A stretch of 64,000 bases of DNA from Nymphaea colorata (lineage: Eukaryota; Streptophyta; Magnoliopsida; Nymphaeales; Nymphaeaceae), in assembly GCF_008831285.2 (NCBI RefSeq), contig NC_045139.1, positions 2,550,704 to 2,614,703 on the forward strand, in the 5' to 3' direction. Positions 11,932-23,118 of this stretch are shown in pieces. Every line of letters starts with the position of its first letter. Position 1 is the first letter of the stretch. Below the pieces are notes generated by a model. It was not told the DNA's origin and made no database searches. It worked only from the letters and a program-made list of their open reading frames with translations. Both the position numbers and the translations under genes were made by a program.

Positions 11932-14900
11932 ATGGGTCGAGAGATTGTACAGAGATTCTTGCCACCGGCTGCGATCGCCATCATCACGGCCATGACCTTC
12001 TTTTTCTGGTCCCATCAGTCCAGAAGGGCTAGAGTAAATTCGGAGAGGTCTGATTCGGACGACGGTAAGGATGATGCTTCGCCTCCACCGCCGGTGAGGG
12101 AAGACGGATTCCAGTATGATGTGTTTCTGAGCTTTAGGGGACCAGACACTCGCAAGGGCTTCACAGGCCATCTCTACCAAGCATTGAAAGAGAAGGGCAT
12201 AATCACTTTCATCGACAGTGAGACGCTGGAGAAGGGGCAAAATGTGGAGGAGCTATACGGGTGCATCGAGAGATCGAAAATCTTGGTGCCCATCTTCTCT
12301 AAAGGCTATGCTGATTCAAAGTGGTGTCTGAAGGAGATACACAAGATGGTAAAGTGCAATAGGCTGATCATACCGGTCTTCTTTGATGTGAATCCAAAAG
12401 TTGTCTGTCATCAAATTGGCTCTTTTGAACGTCCATTTAGGAGGTATCGTAAGAGTGAAGGAATAGACAAGGGGGAGGTAAGCAAATGGAGTGATGCTTT
12501 AAGAAGAGCAGGGAGAATCTCGGGGTATAATTTGGCTGATACTGAAGGGTGAGTTGCATAGTTCCTCATTCATTCTCATTAAGCAGCACTAAAATTCATA
12601 TACTAGTGAACTGGCAACTAAGAAGCACCGTCAATAGCCTTAGATGTGCTAATTTCTTTGAATGGCTTAAGATTGGCGATAACAAATAAGGTTAGTGTTC
12701 TCTATGTAAGCATTTTTCTTTCCTTTCGATCATACCCAGTATACATTCTTGCTTTTTTCACGTTCTTGGCAGAAACGAGGCAAAGCTTATCCTGCTCATT
12801 GTGAAGAGGATTCTGACTGAAGTGAGTAAAACCTCTCTATTTGTAGCTAAACATCCAGTAGGACTCAACTCTCGTATTGAAGACGTGGAAAAAATGCTTA
12901 ACGTTAAAGCCCAGGATGTCAGAATGGTCTGGATCCATGGGATGGGTGGCAGGGGCAAGACCACTCTTGCTAAGGCTGTCTATAACAAAATGTCTTCTCA
13001 TTTTGATGCTTGCGGCTTCATTCCTGACATCAGAGAAGTAGCAGAACGATCCTCCAAACTCGTTTCACTCCAAGAACAGCTGCTGTACGATGTTTTCAAA
13101 GAACTAAATGTGAAAGTAAACAGCATCAGTCAGGGAATTGGCATTATCAGTCGGCGACTTCAGATTACCAAGGTTCTGCTAGTTCTTGATGATGTTGATA
13201 ATGAATCACAACTCGATGCATTGGCTGGCAGCTTGAACTGGTTTCGCCCAGGGTCAAGAATCATCATTACTACCAGAAATAAGGGGCTGTTAAGGGAACC
13301 AAGAGCGAAGCAAAGTCATGTGTATGAGGTTAAGGAGCTTGACCCTGACCAATCACTCAAGCTTTTCAGCTGGCATGCATTTGGGACAGAGCAACCAGTT
13401 GAGGATTTTGCCGATCTTTCAAAGGAAGCTACATCTATTGCTGGTGGGCTGCCATTAGCCCTTGCCATCTTCGGGTCGCACTTCTTTGATCTGAAAACAG
13501 TCAAAGAATGGAGGGTTATGTTGGAAAGGTTGAAGGAAGATCAAGATAAAGAAATTCACCAAAGGTTGAGGATAAGTTTTGATGCACTTGATGCAAAAGA
13601 AAGGAAGGTATTTTTGGACATAGCATGCTTTTTCGTTGGGCTGGAAAGAGAGCTTCCAACTCTCATGTGGGAGGATTGCAGGTTCTTTCCAGACATATCA
13701 ATCAAAGTCTTAATGCACAAGTCTCTACTTAGTATAAATTATGATACCGGGAAGTTTGAAATGCATGAGCATATTAGAGATATGGGAAGAAAAATTGTGG
13801 AAGAGGAGAGCCTTTCAAATCCAGGAATGTATGGCAGGAGGTTGTGGAAAGAAGATGAGATACTAGATTTACTGCAAAAAGGAAGAGTAAGAGCACATCA
13901 TTTTCAATAATAACAATGATAATGATAACAATACTATTATTGTTATTAGTTTCATTTTTTTCGATTTCATTTTAATGATGTCCATGACTCTATTAGACTA
14001 CCCTCTGTTGCGAAACAATAAAACTAGTTGTTATTGTTCATCTGCTTTGGTTTGAAAATAGAGCACGTTGTGAGTAACTAGAACACCTAGGGAGCTTGTA
14101 TACTGTAGAACTGTGCTGGAAATATATAAGAAATATTTCTCATTATAAAAGAAACTCATTTTCTTTGGGTCTCAATCACTTTGAAATGCAGAGAGCGACA
14201 AATATTGAAGCCATCCAACTCTTTCGTGGAAATACCAGTTCAATGTCTGTGGACGCAGAGACTTTTGCCTCAATGTCTCAACTTAGAATGCTTCGATTGG
14301 GAAAGGTAACGTTGGAAGGTAAGTATGAACGTTTTCCCAAAAGGCTTAGATGGTTGCAATGGACTCTATGTGACTTGGATTCATTGCCTGGTGCCCTTCC
14401 TCTTGAGAATGTCATTGTTCTTGACTTATCTTGGAGCTCGATAACTCAAGTTTGGAACCGGCAAACATTTGCAGAGATCAAGGTAAAAGAAAAGTCTTCG
14501 GGTATATTGCCTTTTTGACTTCATCAATTTTGTTTATTAGCTACACGGGGTTATGTGGATCAACGTGATCGATATCCTTATATTGTGTGCATCATATCAG
14601 CCACAAAAGAATTTAGACACATAAGATTTTTTTTTTTTTTTTGGGAAGATAAATAGAAAGCCAATGCAAGTTAATGCATCAGTATTAAGATTGATTTCTC
14701 AAAATTTTCAGGAATTTGAGGATGAAAACATCAACACAAATCCCTTACAATGTTGCTAAGGGACACACACATTGCACATGGATATTGAATTTTTGACTTT
14801 CCTTTAGCTCGTGTAGATAGAAAGGTGAAGAAAACTTTACTTCTTTTTATGGGAATTGTTCTGATATTCTGATAAAACAATTTTTCCTTTAGGTCCTTGA

Positions 14901-17573
14901 CAAATTGAGAGTCCTAAAACTCAATGGTTGTTGGAATCTTGCTGTCTGTCCAAATTTTATAAGAATGCCACTTCTAGAGAAACTGGATTTTGAATATTGT
15001 GAGAGGATGAGAGAACTTGATCAATCTATTGGGCATCTCAAGAGCTTGACTCACTTGTCTTTGAGAGACTGTCATTCACTGGTGGAACTGCCTCAAGAAG
15101 TGTGGCAATTGATCTCACTTGAAATGCTTGACCTTACTCGTTGCTACCAAATTACAGCTCTGCCATCACTGTTTGGGGATTTAAAGCCATTGAAGCAGCT
15201 TTTGCTTGTCAAATTGAAGGTCCTCAATCTTCGTCATTGTCGGAACCTCACCATGTGTCCAGATTTTACAAGCATGCCACATATAGAGAAATTAGATTTT
15301 GGATATTGTCAAAAGATAACTGGACTTCATCCATCTATTGGGCTTCTCAAGAGCTTGACTCACTTGTCTTTGGGCTGGTGTGAATCACTAAAGGAACTGC
15401 CTGAAGAAGTTTGTCAATTGACCTCACTCCAAAAGCTTGACCTTAGTTGTTGCTCTCAAATTTCAACTCTGCCTATATCCATGAGAGACTTGAAGCAACT
15501 AAACTTGTTGTTTCTTGTGGGGTGTTCCTCGTTGGAAGAAGTACCTGAATGCATTTGTTCATTGCTCAATCTTCAAGTACTAAATTTTCGAGAGTGTCGT
15601 TCTCTTGCATCTTTACCCAACTCGATTGGCAACTTAAAGAGCTTGGAGATACTTGATTTGAGTTGCACAGCCATTGAAGAATTACCAGACTCCATTGCAT
15701 TGCTTGAGATGCTTGAGGTCCTATCAGTTGCTCATTGCAAAAGACTCAAATTCTTGCCAGCTTCTGCTCCTGTTGAGCCTTCAAAGAGACAAGACTACTC
15801 TCTCCCTCTGCTCCCGCCTTCCCTCACCGAACTCCATGCAGAAGGTTGTTATACTCTGGAAACAATTGCAGACGTCTCAAATACAAAGGGATTACTGGAA
15901 TTGGACCTAAGGGGCTGTGAAAGGCTTACGGACATTCCTGGCATTGAGAAACTGAATTGGTTAAAGAGCCTGAAGCTTGGAGGATGTAGAAGCCTTTCCA
16001 ATTCACTGAACAAAAACGTGCAGGTAAGTCTCATTTTCATGAATATGTTTTGTATCATGTCCATTAATTAGGTTCCCACCAATTATTAGCAGCACTAACA
16101 ACTTATGAATGTTACCTTCTCAACACTAAAAACCTTATCTACAGTATATTGAAATGAATGGTAATGATAGAGATATAATTTGTTTATCCATAAGATTATG
16201 TCTATTTTTTTTTTCTTTTTTCATACTTTTTACGGTTGCTTAGTTGAGACACCTACGGGGAAGGGCCTTCTTCATAGTTAAGGTTTTCCTTAGTCGTTGA
16301 GGCAGAAACATAAACTAGTCAGACAGTTCAGAAGGTGCAAGGAATTTGTTTCCATGCTTGGAAAAAGAATTTGCAGGTTGGGATGAGACGGTTCAGAAGT
16401 GTCATAACTAGTATGCAGCTGGTTGTAAGTTCAACGAGGAGCAAAACAGCTAGTACTTGTACGAGTGACATTCTTGAAGTATTAAAGGAACCTTGGACAT
16501 AAAGTTTTATGTTTTGACTTTTGAGAGCTTCAGTATAAATATGATGCATATATACCACATCAAGAGTGTATTTAAAAAAAAAAAAAATGGAGACGGTACT
16601 CGCAAGAAGGAATTTGTTATACACTTTATTTTAATTAAGATGAGCTCTGATGACTAAGCCTTATGAGGATAGCATTAACGAAAAATGCTCAAGCAACAAA
16701 ATCATAAGGTTGAGATTTGATTTAGGCTTTTCAACTTGACACACTTTACGTTCTTCTCTTGTTACCTACTTACTATCTCTGGTGGTATACTTTATAATTA
16801 AAACCATTATTTTCTGCTCAATAAATGGATTTTAGCTTTTGACTTACGCGAAATGGTTACACTTAACCAGTTCACTGCTTGTATGGCTGATCTAGTTAAG
16901 AAGCAGAGAAACCATTCTTGAGGTGGGAGACTTGTTGCACTAGTTAAACTTGCCCGTGCTTATGGTCACCTCTGCAATAGCGTACAATTGTACAAAGAGA
17001 TTCCATAGTCAATTAGTGTGATCTCTTTGCTCTGTATTTCAGGAGGCAAATTTTGAACACCTGGCTGATTTCTCCATTTCTGGGAACCTGAGCATTAGCG
17101 AGTCATCAGATGCACGCTCTCTCTACTTCTTTCTTCCCAAGTGGTTGGAGACAGGCAGCTTTTTCTTGAAACTAAATGAAAGTGAGCTTGACAGTGTCCT
17201 TGTTAATATAAACATCACGACAGATGATGCCCGGTTGCTCTTTCAAACTTCAATTCAGGCTAGACTTTGGCGACCTTATGATCACATCAACGAAAATCAG
17301 GTTCCCAAAGTGAAACTTGGAGAGTATGAAGAAATGATGATCGTGGCAGGTGGAGGAGGATTTGTGGGAAATAATGTTCGCAGGAGCTCGATGACGATGC
17401 ATGTGGCCATCAATGGCTGCCTCCTGCTCGACGGTTACCTCAGGAGTACCACCAATTGCACATTTGATGGTATGTATTTTGATGCATGTGATATCTCTTC
17501 AACTGCTGACATCAGGTATCATTATCATGGTCCTGCTGCTGCCCTCTTTCTGATTTCGTTTGGCCATGTGTAG
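11932..17573 (+). CDS. TNL immune receptor A, complete, with N-terminal hydrophobic anchor
   Basis: Five exons: 11932-12548, 12773-13886, 14192-14482, 14893-16023, 17043-17573. All have GT/AG sites and the frame stays open for 1227 aa. Residues 9-26 (FLPPAAIAIITAMTFFFW) form a hydrophobic segment followed by basic residues, suggesting a signal anchor. TIR is about 61-200: YDVFLSFRGPDTR, and E135 in WCLKE at the position of the TIR NADase glutamate. NB-ARC: P-loop GMGGRGKTT 262-270, LLVLDDVD 341-348, GLPLA 431-435. The MHD site reads MHE (536-538). LRRs fill exon 4 (675-1051). Exon 5 carries the C-terminal module (ITTDDARLLFQTSI, MTMHVAINGCLLLDGYL). In this family TIR makes NAD-derived signals after NB-ARC activation. 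The start is the first ATG of the TIR frame. An intracellular immune role is inferred from the family. Confidence 0.88.
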
Positions 17574-20330
17574 AACGTGGAAGCCCTGAACTCTGCAATC
17601 TAAGCCCGCTAGCTACTCACTTCAGCTCTTGAGTTCTCTTGAGTTGGTTTACATTTCCTTAAGAAGAACCAGAAACAGTTGTTTGCAAAATTCATTAACT
17701 TGTTTTGTACTATTTTTATTAATCAATAAAAATTGGTGTTCTTCTAAACTTTTCCTGTGTAATTAAGAAAGTGAGCAAGGGTGAGGCAGACACCTCGCTG
17801 ATTGAACACACATCCCATGGACCTATCATTCTCTTCAAAACCAACCTACCAATAGAGCCTAACGTCTAAAGCTGAAAACTGTGATTTCTGAACCGTATAT
17901 CAGAAAACTATGTCAAGACCAAGGCACTTCTTGATTGCTGCAAACAAAGGGGGAGAGCTGGATTGCCCTGTTCTGTGGTGAAGCCCATGGACACAGTGGA
18001 ACAAATTGTTCTACTAGTCTGTCAATCCCATGATTTTTTGTTACATTTTAATGGCAGAGCAGGAATGTTCCGACGTTTTTCTCCTCCTATGGATTTAGGG
18101 CTTGAGGATTTCCTACTTTAAGTGTGTGTGTGTGTGTGTGCCTGTAGTGCTCCAATCCCTATCTATTTGATAATTGAAACTGTAAGAACATTTTTCTGAA
18201 AGATGTTCAAACATCTGAAAGAAAAGCCAACTGCTGCGGAAACCAAACCAAGTTGCCCGGAATCAATTTATGCCGATGAAACATATTTGCAAAGAAGCTT
18301 TCTCTTTTAATATAGCATATGCAAATTAGGTGATATTAAAATTTGTAGTTTGTAAAGCAATATTGGTGCATATTGCGATTTCAAAAAGTATCAAAAACTA
18401 AAAATTTACCACAATAAACCAAGACTATTGTTGGATAATTTAAAATGCATCCACTTTGTTTTCCGGTCTACATGAAGAACGGCAGATTTTGATAAAAAAG
18501 GAGAGCATAAATTCTTGTCGTTTGGGAGATCTTTGGACATAAAATTAACATACTAATGCAGTAATCTTCTAAAAAATGATTGAAAAAAACAACGCATATA
18601 TAAGGTCGTCAACCGAAAGCTCTGAACCAAATTCACCTCTTCAAAAAATAAATAAATAAATAAAAGTATAGTGTAAAGCTAAAACTACGGATTAACGATT
18701 TTATCCTTGACGAGAGCTGCGGAACTTAACATGTTATTTTCTTTAAAAAATATGAGGCCTATATAACAATCAAGAGAAGAGTAGGCAAAAGATCAGAATA
18801 AGATTGGCAGCACCATTTCATTAACATTTCCCTGCATTAGCAAGCCTTAGCCTTAGCCTGACGAAGACATGCAAGTGGGCACTAGAATCAAGCGTTGTCA
18901 TATTTATGGTGGACCCTCGAACACATGGCTTTTCGGGCATGTTATTAGCCTTATTGTTATTAGCCCACGTTTGTGGTAATAGCATAGAATCAAACTCAAT
19001 TATGAACTTACATGCCCAAATCTAACCGATTAATAAATATTTCAAACTTTGGCGAGATCCAGTTTTTACCGAATTCAAATAATTACCATATTCTATTTTT
19101 GAATTGAGACCTTTTCTTTAGACCAGAACTCAGATCTGATTAACATGAGATCTGATGCTTATATATAGATATAGTAACAAAGATGGATCGTTATCGGATC
19201 TCAACCTGAATACTGGACCTGCGTCGAATCAGATTCTTGGTAAATCCGGGAGACCCACCTGGGGCTGAAGGCTAAAGTTCTCATTCAATGCCTCCTCTTC
19301 TTAGGATACAAGTCTTACTTTTAGTGCTTTGGAGGCGGCTCCTGTGACGCTTTAACTTAGATGTTGGATAATAAAGAGTTGATGTTTCCAAAATTCTAAA
19401 CCAAATATCATTGCCTACCCACCCCCGCCTCATCCGTTGCACCAACTCTACTCCCATGGGGAACTGGTTGAATAGATTCAATTATGAACTTAGACACCAC
19501 ATCCTAAACATGATTAATAAATGATTGAAATTTCTTTACCGACTTTAGGTAAAACAGATTAGAAAACGAGACTGATCATAAAGGCGAGGTTAGCCGCAAG
19601 TCCATGTCATAGCTAAAAAAAAAAAAGCAGCTAAAAAAAAAAAAAGCATGGGTTTCACTTTTCCTTCCTCCTTTCTCCTTTGTTCTTACAAAGACTAGCT
19701 TTTTTCTCTCTGGCAGAGGAAGGGTATCCTAGTCATTTACTAATTACTTTACAAAGAACTTCTAATATAAATTAGTGTTTGATGGTCAGAAACATATTTT
19801 TGGGAACAAGTTTTAAAAATATGTTTTTAGAATTGGTTTTCTAAAAATAAAATTCTAAGATTTTCAAAAGTATGTTGCTAAAAAATAGATGGGAATGAAA
19901 AAGTAGCAGCTCAACCTCGGCCCCTTTCTTCCTTCTCCCTCCTTCCCCTCTCCTCTTCCCTCCTTCGTTTTTCCCCTTTCCTCCTCCCTCCTTTCCCTTC
20001 TTCTCGTTCCTTCCCTTCTTCTCCCTTCTTCTTTCTTCTTGGTCCTCCATCTTTCTCTTTTCCTCCTTCCTCCTCCTCCCTCCCCGCCCCTTCTTCCTCC
20101 CCAACGGTAAAAAAAAGAAAACTGAAAATATTATTCCGTCTCTGAGATGGAATAATATTTTTAAAAATATTATTTCTATTTCAGCCCCAAGGATAAAAAA
20201 AATAATTTCATGATTGATGAAACTGAAAAAATTTTAAAAATTTAAATTATTTTTCCTGTGCTACAGTAAAATTCCTACTTATGCAAAGTGATCGGAAGTT
20301 TCCATCACCCTCAACAGAGGGGGTTTCAGG
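17574..20330. other. Spacer between TNL A and TNL B
   Basis: No gene seen. It holds a short (GT)n tract at about 18123-18141, two adjacent poly-A stretches near 19614-19645, and the polypyrimidine block listed separately. Bases 19000-19230 contain 'gaatcagatc'-type runs resembling the dispersed repeats near 30690-30960 and 40560-40900. Confidence 0.4.
19907..20105. repeat. Polypyrimidine (CT-rich) tract
   Basis: About 200 bp that is almost only C and T on the plus strand. Read in reverse it gives a spurious Lys/Arg/Glu/Gly-rich frame. It lies about 230 bp upstream of the TATA box of gene B. Such tracts can form triplex structures, but no function is shown. Confidence 0.85.
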
Positions 20331-20334
20331 CAGA

Positions 20335-20352
20335 TATAAATAGATTTGAAGT
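20335..20352 (+). promoter_or_regulatory. TATA box and conserved start-site region of TNL B
   Basis: TATAAATAG followed by atttgaagttcc. The same TATA plus 'TTGAAG' arrangement occurs before TNL C (minus, 37488-37499) and in the TNL leader fused to the ZIP exon (minus, near 55384-55401). The first ATG of gene B is about 200 bp downstream. Confidence 0.6.
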
Positions 20353-20549
20353 TCCACTACCTCTCTCCCATCTGTCTACACCAACGCACATTCAGACAAT
20401 CTCCTTCTCCCTTCTTTGTCTTCACCCACCAGCTGATGAGTGAACGAGCATCACTGTGAGGACAAAACGTTGTGGAGCACTTTCTTAACTCTTCCGTCAC
20501 ACCATTTTTAGGCGTTGAGAGGGAGTGATCAGAAAGAGTTCTTACACGA

Positions 20550-22580
20550 ATGGGTGGAGCCTTTTCACACTTTTGCTGCATCGATCTTTGTCAAGGTCTC
20601 ATGAAAAGGCTAAGGTCTCCACAATATTCCGAGAGGCTTGATTATGAAGGTGATGAAGCAGAGGCTCCTTCAAGATATTCCGAGAGGCTTGATTATGAGG
20701 GTGATGAAGCAGAGGCTTCTTCACCTCCGTCATCACCCCCACCTTCCATGAGAGAAAAGGGCTTCGAGTATGACGTGTTTCTGAGCTTCAGGGGACCAGA
20801 TACTCGAAACGGCTTCACCAGCCATCTCCATGCTGCTTTAGAAGTTAAGGGCATCCTGGCTTTCATCGACAGCCAGAACTTGGAGAAGGGGCAAAAGGTG
20901 GAGGAGCTGTTTGAGTGCATCCAAAAATCCAAAGTCTTTGTGCCCATCTTTTCCAAAGGCTATGCTGATTCTAAGTGGTGTTTAAAAGAAATAACCAAGA
21001 TCGTAGAGTGTAAAAGGCTCATCATACCAGTGTTCTTTGATGTGGAGCCAAAAGATGTCCGCCATCAAACTGGTCCTTTTGCTGATGCATTTAGATCCCA
21101 CCTTGAAAATGTTGACATAGACATGGAAGAGGTGTGCAAATGGAGTGCTGCTTTGACAGAAGCAGGGAAAGTCTCAGGGTACGATTTGGCGTCGACTTGT
21201 GGGTAAGTAGCTTAATTAGTTCCCGTCCTGTTGTTTTCTTTATGTGATTTGCAAATGAAATATTCAACACTTTTTTGATACTGAATGTAAATTGAAGTAA
21301 CCAACACACGTACATACACAAAGTTTTTCCCTATTGAGAGATATGGAGATGTAAGGTTCCCCCAATGTTTCTTTAAAGGGGAAAAAGTGCTTGAGGGGGA
21401 GTGATCAGGCAGAGTTCTCATACCAAGAGGTGGGGCCTTTTCACACTTGTGCTCCATCCATCTTTGGCAGCGTCTCATGAAAAGGCCACGGTGTGATGAA
21501 GCAGAGGCTTCTTCACGGCCTTCATCATCCTCATCACGGGCGAGGGAAGATGGGTTTGAGTGTGAGGGTGATGAAGCAGAGGCTTCTTCACCTCCGTCAT
21601 CATCCCCACCTTCCGTGAGAGAAGAGGAATTCAAGTATGACGTGTTTCTGAGCTTCAGGGACCAGACACTCGCAACGGCTTCACCGGCCACCTCCATGCT
21701 TTTTTAAACTTAAGGGCATCACTGTTTTTATCGACAGTGAGAACTTGGAGAAGGGGCAGATATAACCAAGATTGTGGAGTGTAAAAGGCTCATCACAGCA
21801 GTGTTCTTTGACGTGGAGCCAAGAGATGTTCAACATCAAACTGGCCCTTTTGCGCGTGCATTTAAAAGGCACCATAAAAATAACAAAATAGACAAGGAGG
21901 AGGTGAATAGATGGAGTGCTGCCTTGACAGAAGCAGGGGAAGCCTCAGGTTATACATTAGTACTGACACTCAGAAAGAGGAAATGAGTGTAAGAAGAACA
22001 ATTTACAGTTCAGATAAAAAAATTAGCAAGCCCCCAAGCAGGAAGGCTAATGTACAGCTCTGTGCATCGGAATGAGACTTATGTACATAATCTGATGTGG
22101 AATGTTGCCGTCTGCAATTTTGATCGTTGGGGCCATATTTCTGATGATTGGCAGCACGGAGGAAGATGACAGCACGGAGTTTCTGCATCCACTACATAAT
22201 CTTTTCCATTTCTTGTTGTTAGAAAAAACTCCTATGCGGGCGTTAGAGAAATTAATTTGGAGCAAGAATTGAGAGAGGGCTTGGATCAAAGGAAATCAGA
22301 CGGACTTGGATTTATCATCAAATCAGTCTATTTGAATTTATTTACATACTTGTTACTTTGGTTTTTTCTACTTTGACATTAGTTTTATGAATATGATATA
22401 TTTACAATCTTTGTCCTCAAACTTATGCTTGGCTTCACATCACTTTGTTTCCCATCACTTAAAGGGCTCAGTGCTTGCTTCGCCTTCGCCTCATTGCATT
22501 TAACAACATTATAGATAAATAAGGGCCGTCCAGTTTCTTTATTGGGAGCGCCTAGGTACCATCTGTGATATAAGTTGGTT

Positions 22581-22662
<82 letters not shown>

Positions 22663-23041
22663 TCAACCAGCTCTCAAGAGGGTCATTTACTCTATGGCAA
22701 TTGACCATTGAGACCAAAAAAGATAAAAATATATGAACTAATAAAATTGTTTATCACTATTTTGTTCTTGTTTTCCTCTCAATTGTTATTGTAGTAGATC
22801 TGGTGACTCTCATGAATAAACTGGGTAACTCTCAAAAGCTGGAGTCATAGTTCAATTCTGTCTGCAATGGTTTCTCACAACATGTAGCCTGATGCAATTG
22901 AGAGGCTGGCTGCATGGGCTATGGCTCCTCTCCCCCAATATTTTGAAGAAAAACATTTGCCACTTGTAATTTTGGATATTTAAATTAAGCTATTATAATA
23001 TTTCAAAAAATTAAAATAAATGTACATAACGGGAAGAGTGT

Positions 23042-23118
<77 letters not shown>

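Noticed and set aside
19841-20104. Minus-strand Lys/Arg/Glu-rich frame resembling a nuclear protein
   Set aside because: It is the reverse of a polypyrimidine tract; low complexity with no conserved domain.
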